64,000 bases of DNA from Diadema setosum (GCF_964275005.1 NC_092706.1:30725696-30789695), one strand, 5' to 3'. Counted from the first letter of the stretch, positions 12,321 through 22,079 are shown. Translations and numbers: made by a program. Notes: generated by a model from the letters alone, not told the origin.

Positions 12321-12750
12321 CTGATTGGGGGGGGGGGGGGGACCGAGGGAGGAAAGGATCGATTAAAAGAGGAAATTGCCCTTGTACATGAGGGAACTTT
12401 GATTTTTTTTTTTAATATAAGTGAAAAATCTTGTGCACTCAGAATTATTCATAATTTTTTGTAAATGTAAAAAGTGTACTAAGCTAGGGAAAGAGGCACA
12501 GAGGGGGAGGGTTTGGGAGGGGGTAAGCACGAGAGATTTTGCATATTTTGAATTGAAATTCAACGATCTGGTGCACACTTTGAGTGAAATAATCAAAAAA
12601 ATATGACATTATTTGATGAAAGGTTGCAAAGGAGACCCGCTTCATGTGCATGCATACAGTATACACGCATTTTTTCCGCCTCCCAAATCCACGGTCCAAA
12701 TCTTAGGGGCGACCGCCCCCATCGCCCCCCCCCCCCTGGCTACGCCACTG
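10093..12750. mobile_element. hAT-type non-autonomous element, 2.66 kb, 8-bp target duplication
   Basis: The left end begins CAACGGCGTAGCCAGG at 10093. The right end at 12735-12750 is the inverse of CAGTGGCGTAGCCAGG. Both ends are flanked by the identical octamer CTCCAAAT (10085-10092 and 12751-12758), which is the target-site duplication length of hAT transposons. No transposase is visible. The interior is G-rich satellite-like DNA with GCGAGCGGAGCGAGCGAGGG words, G-runs, a (CA)n tract at 12287-12315 and poly-G at 12327-12341. It would need a hAT transposase in trans. The decayed ankyrin array lies on its right side. Confidence 0.88.
10120..11480 (+). repeat. ~277-bp tandem repeat inside the hAT-type element
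   Basis: Five consecutive units are marked by the word CTCCCACGGTGAGAACTTTT near 10185, 10463, 10739, 11017 and 11281, giving spacings of about 278, 276, 278 and 264 bp. Each unit contains a G-rich block with GAGCGAGCGGAGCGAGCGAG, then TTGCAAATGGTGCAATTTGATGCATG, then AACAGTCCCACTTGTT, then CACTTCTTGTATTCATTCTT. Further, more decayed units continue to about 12700. Confidence 0.9.
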
Positions 12751-13107
12751 CTCCAAATGGACTCTTCCAGTCGATCAGGCACTCTCAAGGAGTCATTGCG
12801 AAGTCAATTATATGTCTATTTACGATCTGAATTGCTCATGCGAAATAAACGCAAGTTCGCCTTGGTGTTCAAGATACTTATTTGATAGGATTCTTGAGGA
12901 AAGCCACGTTAGTCCCATATCCGGCTTCACAAACCTGACAAGGACAGAATCTGATTTCATCACCTACGTCAGCTCTTTACAAGATAGTATATGATGTCTA
13001 CATGACTATTGGGACATATCACACAAGGTGTAAGATCATCATTCATTGAAGTATTCAAGTAAAGTGTTTGTCGACAATGATTTTTAACAACTGAGAAATG
13101 TCCATTT

Positions 13108-13275
13108 CAGGGGCGGATCCAGGAATTCCGTAAAGAGGGGGCGCGTTTACAAAATTAAAGGGGGCGGGCGCACGCACCCCTCCCTCCATTTTTTTCTTTT
13201 TATTTCTTTTGTTTCAACAAAAAATAAAGGGGGGGGGGCGTGCGCCGGTTGCGGTCCTCCCTGGATCCGCCCCTG
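13108..13275. mobile_element. 168-bp MITE in the ankyrin relic
   Basis: The 16-bp termini CAGGGGCGGATCCAGG (13108-13123) and its exact inverse (13260-13275) bound a G/C-rich interior. The pentamer CATTT, or CATTTC depending on where the boundary is drawn, is repeated on both sides (13103-13108 and 13276-13281). Removing the element and one copy restores an ankyrin-like reading across the site, which supports the boundaries. GGGGCGGATCCAGG-type ends recall hAT-like repeats, but the duplication seen is shorter than the usual 8 bp. Confidence 0.85.
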
Positions 13276-13540
13276 CATTTCCGCATGCAACAGGCAACGA
13301 CTTACAATTGTCAATGACAGTCGGTTCATTCAAACCAGGTAAATGACGTGTGGAAAGGGAATTAGAACCGTTAGCAGTAGTTACATCATTTTCAGATTCT
13401 TTACCATCAATATAGTGTGCAATTGCTCCATCGCCGAGGATCTCACATCGACACATCAATGCATAATCTAAGTCATTCGTAATGATTTTTTTTTTTTTTT
13501 TAGTATGTTCAATTCCCTAGAAAGCTGTACCGTCTGTCAA

Positions 13541-13696
13541 ATTTTGACGCTATACTGAGCAGCGTCAGAATTTGCCCCAGTGACATTTTGACGTCCATCG
13601 TGCAGCGTCAACTTTTTATGAAATGCACTGCAGCGTCAAGCTTACAATTTGACGCTGCAGGGCTGAAGTTGATGCTGAATAGGGGACTTGACGCTG
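13541..13696. repeat. Cluster of TTGACGCTG words in both orientations
   Basis: About eight copies of TTGACGCTG or its complement CAGCGTCAA, some with one change, fall within 156 bp. They include a perfect hairpin CTGCAGCGTCAA...TTGACGCTGCAG with its loop at about 13640-13648. The cluster lies inside the decayed ankyrin region and replaces expected repeat sequence, so it may be a small insertion with hairpin structure. Confidence 0.7.
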
Positions 13697-14524
13697 TTGC
13701 TCTACCTTTATGAGGCGGGGCCCAGATGTCCTTTCGAACTGGCAAACTGTAGCGATGCGACGCCGTCTTTTGCGGTAGTATTCGTATCTGTTCCCATGCA
13801 ACAAGGAATTTGGTTATTGTGAGATGCCCATTCAAATTTGCCAAAGAACTGTTATCGTGAATAAATGCTGCATTAACATCAACTCTATAATTAGATAGGT
13901 ATAATACAACACCTTGATGGCCATTTTTACATGCAAGAAATAGAGCTTTTTTCATAGGCAATTAACGCTGTATTCTTTTATAATCAAAATGCGCACAATG
14001 AATCCATGTCCATTTTTATATGCCGTACTTTAATTTGTACTATTTTTTTTTCTTGGAAATAGTAACGTCTGCTACCATGTCAACAAGGGTTTCGACAATG
14101 ACATCTTCAAGCGTTGTGGTCTGGTGTTCTTTCATTAATGCAAGAATGATAGAATTAAAATCTCGTTCATCTGCCACATTTACGTCAGCTCCTTGTTCAT
14201 GAAGAGAGTGTGGAATTGCACGTTGTCCACTTTTGCAGGCGTTATGTAAAAATGTGAATCCATTTCGTTTGTTACAGAACTCACGTCTGTTCATCAGACG
14301 ACAAAATGTTTTGACGATAATTGTGAAATTTCAATATTCACGTGCGATATGTGTAAAGTATTTCCGGTTTAATATGTTTGCAGCATTCACGTCAGCCCCA
14401 TTGCCTAGATGTTGAGAAAAATCCCAAATTTCCAATAGGCGATTTGGACCTTTAACATCAGCAGCATCCGATTTGCGGCAAGTCCGTTTTCAAAAAGAAA
14501 GAATTAGATTCTATATTACCATTC

Positions 14525-17500
14525 TCACAGGCTCGTTGAAAATGTTTTAACATTTTTTGTTGGATCATGCACGTCTGCTCCACTGTCAACAAGAGTTTTG
14601 GCAATAGTCAGATGTCCATTATCATATGCAAAATGCCACGAACTTTTGCCGTTAATAGCAACTGCATTTACATCAGTTCCAGAGTTTATCAGGAGTGAAA
14701 CAATGTTTTCGTGTCCTTCAATTGATGCACGGATGAGGGAATTGAAACCATGTTCATCAGCTGCATTTAAGACAGCTGCTTTTTCAACAAGATATCGTGC
14801 AACTTCCAGATGTCCATTCGAACTAGCAAAGTGTAGCGGTGTAACTCCGTCTTTCGCGGTACTGTTCACATCTGCTCCCCTGTCGACAAGGATTTTGGCT
14901 ACTGCGAGATGTCCATTTTGGCATGCTAAATGCAACGAACTATCACCGTCTTGAGTTGCTGCATGTACATCAGCTCCATGGGCTAGAAGGTGTGAAACAA
15001 TGTTTCGGTTTCCTTTCATAGATGCACTGATGAGGGGATTGAAACCTTCTGCATCAGATGCATTTAAGTCAGCGCCTTGTTCAATAAGATATTTTGTAAC
15101 TTCTACATGTCCATTCGAACTAGCAAACTGTAGCGGTGTAACTCCGTCTTTCCCGGTAGTGTTCACATCTGCTCCTCTGTCGACAAGGGTTTTGACAACT
15201 GCGAGATGTCCATTTACACATGCAACATGCAAAGGCCTGTGAGCGCCACTGAATGCTGCATTCATATCAGCTCCATGATTAATTAGGTAGGAAACAACAC
15301 CTTGGTGACCGTTCACACACGCAATACAAAGGGGGTTGAAACCTTCTTGGTCAGCAGTATTCACGTCAGCTCCTTTTTCAACTAGATATTGTGCAATCTT
15401 TAGATGTCCATTCTCACAAGCTATATTTAATGGTGAAATACCATATTTGTTAGCATAATTCACGTCTGCTCCCCTGTCTACAAGAATTTTGGCAATTGTG
15501 AAATGTCCATTTTCACAGGCAATTTGTAATGAACTTTCGCCTTCGATTGTTACTGCGTTTGCGTCACCTCTGTGGTGAAATATGTGAGAAACAAGACTTT
15601 GTTGTCCTTTCATAGACGCAAATATGAGAGAATTAAAACCTTGTTCATCAGCAGCATTTACGTCAGCTCCAAGTTCAAGAAGATAGTGTGCAATTTCAAG
15701 ACGACCGTTTTTACATGCGTTTAGTAAAGGTGTTACACCATCTTTTGTTGCATAATTTACGTCTGCTCCCCTGTCGACAAGGATTTGGGCAATAGCGAGA
15801 TGTCCAATCTCGCATGCAACGTGAAATGGACTTTTGCCGTCTGTTTTTACTGCATTTACATGAGCTCCATGATCGGCTAGGTATGAAACAACACTTTTGT
15901 GTCCTACTTCAGATGCAATGATGAGGGGATTGAAACCATTTTCATTAACAACATTTACGTCAGCTCCTTTTTCAACAAGATATCGTGTAACTTCAAGATG
16001 TCCATTCGAGCTTGCAAACTGCAGTGGTGTAGCTCCGTCTTGTGTTTTAGTATTCACATCTGCTCCTCTGTCAACAAGCATGTTGGCTATTCTGAGATTT
16101 CCATACACACATGCAACATGCAAAGGCCTTTGATCGTCAATGAATGCTGCATTTATATCAGCTCCATGATTGATCAGGTATGAAACAACCCCTTTGTGCT
16201 CTTTCATACACGCAAGAAATAGGGGGTTGAAACCTTCTTCATCGGCAGCATTAACGTCAGCTCCTTTTTCAACTAGGCAGCGTGCAATTTCTAGATGTCC
16301 ATTCTCACAAGTTATATTCAAAGGTGTAATGCCATGTTTATTGGCATAATTCACGTCTGCTCCCCTGTCGACAAGGATTTTGGCAATTGTGAGATGTCCA
16401 TTTTTACTTGCAATATACAATGAACTATTGCCTTTCATTGTTACTGCATTTGCATCACCTTTGTGGTGAAAAATGTGAGAAACAAGACTTTGGTGTCCTT
16501 TCATAGATGCAAATATGAGAGAATTAAAGCCGTGTTCATCAGCAGCATTTACGTCAGTTCCAAATTCAAGAAGATAGTGTGCAATTTCAAGATGACCGTT
16601 TTTACACGCGTTCAGTAAAGGTGTTACACCATCTTTTGTTGAATAATTCACGTCTGCTCCCCTGTCGACAAGGATTTGTGCTACAGTGAGTTGTCCAATT
16701 GTGCATGCAACATGTAATGAAGTTGTGCCGTTAGTGGTTCCTGCATTTACATCAGCTCCATGATCAATAAGGTATGAAACAACACTTTGGCGTCCTACTT
16801 CAGATGCAATGATGAGGGGATTAAAACCGTTTTCATTCGCAACATTTACGTCAGCTCCTTTTTCAATAAGATAACAGGCAAGTTCTTTATTTCCGTTCTT
16901 ACATGCGTTTTGTAAGGGGGTAACACCATTTTTTGTTGCATGATTCACCTCTGCTCCCCTGTCTACAAGTAGTCTGGCAATAGCGTGATGTTCATTGTCA
17001 CATGCAATATGCAGCAACCTGTTCTCGTTGATGGTAACTGAATTAACGTCAGCTCTGTGGTCTGAACGATGAGAAACAAGATCTATTTTGTGTCCCTCAG
17101 CAGATGCAAGAATGAGGGGATTGACACCTTGTTCATCAGCTACATTTACGTAAGCTCCTTTTTCAAGAAGATGTTTTGTTACTTCAAAACTTCCGTGTCT
17201 ACATGCGTTTTGTAATGGTGTAACGCCATGTTTCGTTGCTGAGTTAAGATCTGCTCCCTTGTCGATAAGGATTTCGGCAATTGTAAGATGACCCTTTTCA
17301 CATGTAATATTCAGCGAACTTGTGCCGTTACTGGTAACCGCATTAACATTAGCCCCATGGTCTAATAGGTATGAAACAATCCTTTCGTGTCCTTTCTTAG
17401 ATGCACGGATAAGGGCATTGGAACCCTCCTTATCAGCTGCATAAACGTCAGCTCCTTTTTTAACAAGATATTGAACAACCTCTAGATGTCCTTTCGCGCT

Positions 17501-19981
17501 AGCATAATATAGGGGTGTAACATCGTCTTTCGCTGTGATGTTTACATCTGCTTCGTTGTCAACAAGGATTTCGACAACTGCGAGATGTCCATTTGCACAA
17601 GCAATATGCAGAGGCTTGTGATCATCAATGCATACTGCATCCACATCAGCTCCATGATTAATTAGGTATGATACAACATCATGGTGCCCTTTCATACATG
17701 CAAGAAAGAGGGGATTGAATCCCGTTTCATCAGCAGTATTGATTTCAGCTCCTTTCTCAACAAGATATCGTGCAATGTCTACATGTCCCTTCTCACATGC
17801 TCTTTGCAAATGTGTTATACCATCTTTCCTGGAAGAATTCACGTCTGCTCCCCTGTCTACAAGGATTTTGGCAATCGTGAGATGTCCACGTACACATGCT
17901 TTATCCAACGAGTCTTCAGCGTCGAGGGTTGCTACGTTCACATCAGCCCCGTGGTTTAACAGATGAGACACAATACTATGGTATCCTTTCATAGATGCAC
18001 TGATGAGGGGATTGAAACCTTCTGCATCAGATGCATTTAAGTCAGCGCCTTGTTCAATAAGATATTTTGTAACTTCTACATGTCCATTCGAACTAGCAAA
18101 CTGTAGCGGTGTAACTCCGTCTTTCCCGGTAGTGTTCACATCTGCTCCTCTGTCGACAAGGGTTTTGACAACTGCGAGATGTCCATTCACACATGCAACA
18201 TGCAAAAGCCTGTGATCGTCACTGAATGCTGCATTCATATCAGCTCCATGATTAATTAGGTAGGAAACAACACCTTGGTGACCTTTCACACACGCAAGAT
18301 AAAGGGGGTTGAAACCTTTTTGGTCAGCAGTATTCACGTCAGCTCCTTTTTCAACTAGATATTGTGCAATCTTTAGATGTCCATTCTCACAAGTTATATT
18401 TAATGGTGTAATACCATATTTGTTAGCATAATTCACGTCTGCTCCCCTGTCTACAAGGATTTTGGCAATTATGAAATGTCCATTCTCACAGGCAAGATAT
18501 AATGAACTTTTGCCTTCAATTGTTATTGCATTTACGTCACCTCTGTGGTGAAATATGTGAGAAACGAGGCTTTTGTGTCCTTTAATACATGCAAATATGA
18601 GAGAATTAAAACCTTGTTCATTAGCACCATTTACGTCAGCTCCAAGTTCAAGAAGAAAGTGTGCAATTTCAAGATGACCGTTTTTACATGCGTTTAGTAA
18701 AGGTGTAACACCATCTTTTGTTGCACAATTCACATCTGCTCCCCTGTCGACAAGGATTTGGGCAACAGTGATATGTCCACTCTCGCATGCAATGTGCAAC
18801 GGATTTTTGCCGTCTGTTGTTACTGCATTTACTTTAGCCCCGTGTTCTATTAGGTGTGAAACGACATGCTCGTATCCTTCCAGTAACGCCTTGATTAGGG
18901 GATTGAAACCCTTTTCATCCGCTTTATTTATTTCAGCTCCTTTTTCAACAAGATACTGTGCAACTTCTAGATGTCCGTTCGAACTAGCAAACTGTAGCGG
19001 TGTAACTCCGTCTTTCCCGGTAGTATTCACGTCTATTCCCTTTTCGAGAAGGATTTTGGCAACATTGAGATGTCCATTTTGGCATGCAAAATGCAATGAA
19101 CTATAACCATCATTGGCAACTGCATTAAGTTCAGCTCCCTTATCTAAAAGGTAGGAAACAATTCTTGTTTGCCCTGTCGTAGATGCAAGGATGAGTGGAC
19201 TCAAACCTTTGTTATCAGCAATGTTAACATCAGCTTGGTGTTCAACAAGATAACGCACTGTTTTTAGATGTCCATTGATACTTGCAGACTGTAATGGTGT
19301 AATATTGTTATACTTAACCACTACTGCATTGACATTAGCTCTATGTTCTATTAGATTAGAAACAATTTTATGATGTCCTTTCATAGATGCAAGGATGATA
19401 GCATTAAAACCGTTTTCATCAGATGCGTTTACGTCAGCCCCTTGCTCAAGAAGAAATTGCGCAACTTCTTCATGTCCATTCTCACATGCTCTATGTAAAG
19501 GTTTAATGCCATCTTTCGTGGCAGTATTCACATCTGCTCCCCTTTCTACAAGGATTTTGGTAACTGCGAGATGTCCATTCCTACATGCAATATACAAGGA
19601 ACTTTCACCGTCGATGTTTTTAGCGTTCACATCAGCTCCGTGGTTTAAGAGGTCGGAAACAACAGTTTGATGTCCTTCCCTAGCTGCAAGGAAGAGGGGG
19701 TTGCCACCGTTTTCATCAGCTGCATTGACATCAGCTCCTTGTTCAAGAGGACAACGTGCAATTTCTACATGTCCATTCGCACACGCCCTATGTAAAGGTG
19801 TAGCACCATCTTTTTTGGCAATATTCACGTCTGCTTCCCTGACGACAATGGTTTTGGCTCCTGTGAGATGTCCCTTTTCACATGCAAGATACAAGGAGTT
19901 GTTCCCATCATCGCCGTGGCCCAAATTTTGAGAACCAGAGAATTGGTGTTCTTTCATAGATGTCACTTCTCTATTCTCCAT
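14525..19981 (-). CDS. Giant intronless ankyrin-repeat protein, 1818 aa
   Basis: A single uninterrupted frame encodes about 54 ankyrin repeats of 33 residues after a short polar N-terminus (MENREVTSMKEHQFSG). There is no signal peptide, membrane helix or other domain, so it is probably a soluble scaffold or binding protein. Its partner cannot be told. Three repeat types alternate strictly: a VDRGADVN type, a VTPLxxACxNGHLEIA type ending EKGADVNAADE, and an FNPLIxASMKGHxxIVS type ending HGADVNA. They form a 99-residue (297-bp) super-unit present about 18 times. The start at 19981 is the first ATG, and a TATA-like box lies 54-59 bp upstream. The frame ends mid-repeat at a stop that looks like a frameshift product, because ankyrin sequence continues out of frame downstream. 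The last residues (about TFSTSL) are therefore probably not native. The 5.4-kb open frame argues that it is expressed or very young. Large intronless ankyrin ORFs can also be part of mobile or recently amplified families. Confidence 0.9.
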   Translation of the reverse strand: MENREVTSMKEHQFSGSQNLGHGDDGNNSLYLACEKGHLTGAKTIVVREADVNIAKKDGATPLHRACANGHVEIARCPLEQGADVNAADENGGNPLFLAAREGHQTVVSDLLNHGADVNAKNIDGESSLYIACRNGHLAVTKILVERGADVNTATKDGIKPLHRACENGHEEVAQFLLEQGADVNASDENGFNAIILASMKGHHKIVSNLIEHRANVNAVVVKYNNITPLQSASINGHLKTVRYLVEHQADVNIADNKGLSPLILASTTGQTRIVSYLLDKGAELNAVANDGYSSLHFACQNGHLNVAKILLEKGIDVNTTGKDGVTPLQFASSNGHLEVAQYLVEKGAEINKADEKGFNPLIKALLEGYEHVVSHLIEHGAKVNAVTTDGKNPLHIACESGHITVAQILVDRGADVNCATKDGVTPLLNACKNGHLEIAHFLLELGADVNGANEQGFNSLIFACIKGHKSLVSHIFHHRGDVNAITIEGKSSLYLACENGHFIIAKILVDRGADVNYANKYGITPLNITCENGHLKIAQYLVEKGADVNTADQKGFNPLYLACVKGHQGVVSYLINHGADMNAAFSDDHRLLHVACVNGHLAVVKTLVDRGADVNTTGKDGVTPLQFASSNGHVEVTKYLIEQGADLNASDAEGFNPLISASMKGYHSIVSHLLNHGADVNVATLDAEDSLDKACVRGHLTIAKILVDRGADVNSSRKDGITHLQRACEKGHVDIARYLVEKGAEINTADETGFNPLFLACMKGHHDVVSYLINHGADVDAVCIDDHKPLHIACANGHLAVVEILVDNEADVNITAKDDVTPLYYASAKGHLEVVQYLVKKGADVYAADKEGSNALIRASKKGHERIVSYLLDHGANVNAVTSNGTSSLNITCEKGHLTIAEILIDKGADLNSATKHGVTPLQNACRHGSFEVTKHLLEKGAYVNVADEQGVNPLILASAEGHKIDLVSHRSDHRADVNSVTINENRLLHIACDNEHHAIARLLVDRGAEVNHATKNGVTPLQNACKNGNKELACYLIEKGADVNVANENGFNPLIIASEVGRQSVVSYLIDHGADVNAGTTNGTTSLHVACTIGQLTVAQILVDRGADVNYSTKDGVTPLLNACKNGHLEIAHYLLEFGTDVNAADEHGFNSLIFASMKGHQSLVSHIFHHKGDANAVTMKGNSSLYIASKNGHLTIAKILVDRGADVNYANKHGITPLNITCENGHLEIARCLVEKGADVNAADEEGFNPLFLACMKEHKGVVSYLINHGADINAAFIDDQRPLHVACVYGNLRIANMLVDRGADVNTKTQDGATPLQFASSNGHLEVTRYLVEKGADVNVVNENGFNPLIIASEVGHKSVVSYLADHGAHVNAVKTDGKSPFHVACEIGHLAIAQILVDRGADVNYATKDGVTPLLNACKNGRLEIAHYLLELGADVNAADEQGFNSLIFASMKGQQSLVSHIFHHRGDANAVTIEGESSLQIACENGHFTIAKILVDRGADVNYANKYGISPLNIACENGHLKIAQYLVEKGADVNTADQEGFNPLCIACVNGHQGVVSYLINHGADMNAAFSGAHRPLHVACVNGHLAVVKTLVDRGADVNTTGKDGVTPLQFASSNGHVEVTKYLIEQGADLNASDAEGFNPLISASMKGNRNIVSHLLAHGADVHAATQDGDSSLHLACQNGHLAVAKILVDRGADVNSTAKDGVTPLHFASSNGHLEVARYLVEKAAVLNAADEHGFNSLIRASIEGHENIVSLLINSGTDVNAVAINGKSSWHFAYDNGHLTIAKTLVDSGADVHDPTKNVKTFSTSL

Positions 19982-20034
19982 TGTGAGTGAAATAACACCT
20001 TCCTTATTGTCAGAGTCTATAACCAGTTTCTTCT

Positions 20035-20040
20035 TTTATA
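20035..20040 (-). promoter_or_regulatory. Candidate TATA box for the ankyrin gene
   Basis: The minus strand reads TATAAAAGAAG, with the TATAAA at 20040-20035. That places transcription start near 20010 and leaves a short untranslated leader before the ATG at 19981. No strong splice acceptor is seen between the two. The spacing fits a TATA promoter, but the match is short and AT-rich sequence is common here. Confidence 0.35.
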
Positions 20041-20856
20041 AATGATAGTTGCCGCAATGTGACGTACACGCAGCAGGTTTCTTCAATCATGAATGTGTGC
20101 AGCGTTCACATCCTGTAAAGTCCAGCCTGTGATTTAAAGATAGATGAAAGCATAATATGTGGGCATAAGATCAAAGACTTAAAGATAGAGCAAGAGCTCT
20201 AAGACTTTATCATTCGTAGTATTTATACTGGCTCTATGAGCTCTCTTTCTTACTTTTGGGTTTCCTTAATTAATCGGTGTCGCATATGTGACCGACCACC
20301 ACAAATCCAACGAAATGTCGTCAGACATGAATTCTTGGCTAAAGGCAGATTTTGAAAAAAAAAAATAACAGGACGTAAAACTCCAAAGCAACCACAATGA
20401 AGGAGTATTGTATTAACCTGACGTTATGCACACTATATAAGTACACTCTATTCATAACTACTTTCAACTTTAGAGCAATACCAGCATCCTTTCCAAATCA
20501 ATTAGAATTGAAAGTGATACGTTCGTAGAGGTTTTTGTAGAAATTTAAAGATGGAAACAGAGGATCCATAATCACACTACTCTCTTGGAAAAAGAACAAA
20601 AATACAATTTCCCAGTCACGTTAAAATCACAGACGTTACGTGGATCGACCAAGCTGATCCATTTCACCAATTTCAGTCCTTGGGTCCGTTTCATGAAAGT
20701 CTTATAAGAGACGTTATTGATCATATAGTCCAAGAGCATTAGGTCAACATATGCTTAAACCTGGACATTTTTGGGAACAAGCTTTTTTTTTCCCCCAGGA
20801 TAGGTTCACAAATATGTGTAGAATAAAAAGTCCTCATAAACCCTCCTTGAGCGTTT
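20041..20856. other. Upstream flank of the ankyrin gene
   Basis: No gene is recognised. The stretch would contain any promoter-proximal control region of the ankyrin gene. Around 20680-20720 is a TCCGTTTCATGAAAGTCTTATAA-like word similar to the ends of dispersed inverted-repeat elements in this kind of genome. Confidence 0.35.
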
Positions 20857-21310
20857 TCCGTAATTCAAGATGGCGTTCAAAATGGCCACCATTTCCTGAA
20901 ATTCTTATCACTTTTGAACCAGGGAACCCAAATGCAGAATTTAAATGTCAAAATATATGCTTTGAAGCATGAGAAAGTCATTATTAAGAGATGTTGATGC
21001 ACACAAGTACCGTAATCCAAGATGGTGTCCAAAATGACCGCCATTTCCTGTAATTCTTATCACTTTTCAACCAGGTAACCGAAATGCACAATTTTAATGT
21101 CTAAATATATGATTTTTAGAATGACGAACTCAATGAAATACATTTTAAGGGATGTTGGCGCACAAAAGTACCGAAATCCAAGATGGCCTGTGAAATGGCC
21201 GCCATTTCTTGAAATTCTTAAAGCCTTTTAACCAGGTAACCCAAACACAAAATTTAAATATCTAAATGTTATAAAGCACGGAGAACACAATAAAATACAT
21301 ATATTAAGAG
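20857..21310 (+). repeat. ~155-bp tandem repeat with AAGATGGC words
   Basis: Three imperfect units start with AATCCAAGATGG (or AATTCAAGATGG) near 20861, 21013 and 21176. Each continues with AAAATGGCCGCCATTTCNTG, AATTCTTA, an AACCAGGTAACC word and AATTTAAATNTC. The AAATGGC/GCCATTT pair within each unit can form a short hairpin. A degenerate fourth copy may begin near 21365 (AAAATGGCGTGCGAAATGGC). Confidence 0.85.
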
Positions 21311-21583
21311 ATGTTTAAGTACGTTCAAGTACAGATAAAACCACTCGAGATATTCATAAAATGCAAAATGGCGTGCGAAATGGCTGGACATAGCAATTTC
21401 ATCTCACAATAAACATATTAGTATATGATGAACATGTAATTTCCATGTGGAAAATATTGATAAAACTTTTTATTAAGAATATTCGTATGTGTAAAGTATA
21501 CGAATTAAAGACATTCTTAGTGTTAAAATCAAGGAGTGTGTCTTTGTTACAAGAGAAACATTTCACCACGGGTGCACGTCAAG

Positions 21584-21893
21584 AGACCGACACCCACGAA
21601 TCATGCAGCCGAAGAGTCATACAGCTCACAAGTCATACAGCCCATGAGTTATACAGCTCAGGAGTCATACAGCCCATCAGTTCGACACTAAGCCAACAAG
21701 GCCCACGAGACCGACACATTACGCGCCGCGTTGTATCTGTCGAACTCGTGGGCTGTTTTCACTTAGTGTCGGTCTCATGGGCTTTATTTGCCTAGTGTCG
21801 AACTCATGGGCTGTATGACTCGTGAGCTATATTACTCATGGCCCTGTTTTCAATGTCGAACTCGTGGGCTGTATGACTCGTGGGTGTCGGTCT
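21584..21893. repeat. Foldback element of 16-bp modules, copy 1
   Basis: The ends AGACCGACACCCACGA (21584-21599) and its exact inverse (21878-21893) enclose two inverted arms. The left arm is a head-to-tail array of five 16-bp modules of the form TCATACAGCYCAYNAG, ended by TTCGACAC. The right arm carries the complementary GTCGAACTCGTGGGCTGT and ATGACTCGTGGGCTGT words. A short GC-rich centre (GCGCCGCG) lies near 21725. A second copy at 61472-61749 has the same ends but only three left-arm modules. Similar flanks (GGGTGCACGTCA before, TGACCCCG after) occur at both copies, so the true element may be slightly longer. Confidence 0.9.
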
Positions 21894-22079
21894 ACTGGGA
21901 TGACCCCGTTCTTACATGGTCTACTTTCGTAACCTCAAGCATATGAGATGAAAATTTAGTGCTAGCCTCTTTCTTTTTTTTTTCTTTCTGTGGTGCATTC
22001 TATTCCTCCACCTAAAAACAGAGTGATTAAACCATTTTATTTATTTCATGTAGATTAGATAGATGATAGATAGAAATCA

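Larger units (their letters stand above)
12960..14524 (-). pseudogene. Decayed downstream continuation of the ankyrin array
   Basis: Minus-strand frames downstream of the large ankyrin ORF still show ankyrin repeats, but in different frames and with deletions. Just past the stop at 14525 the next frame reads FQRACENGN. Near 14380 there is GNGADVNAAN. At 14040-14294 there is LHNACKSGQ followed by EQGADVNVADE. At 13608-13961 there is LFLACKNGHQGVVLYL, then a repeat missing its LHxAC core, then GHLTITKFLV. Near 13260-13300, VACGN is split from its continuation (GHFSVVK, 13070-13100) by a 168-bp transposon. The simplest reading is that the array was once longer and its 3' end is degenerating. Alternatively, some pieces could be spliced exons, but the frameshifts argue against that. 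Confidence 0.72.

Noticed and set aside
10093..12750. CRISPR-like array suggested by the regular ~277-bp units
   Set aside because: The units are long, without unique spacers, bounded by transposon ends, and the genome is animal.
14598..19931. Many plus-strand open frames rich in S, T, C and A within the ankyrin array
   Set aside because: They are antisense shadows of the repeated ankyrin codons and show the same 99-bp period.
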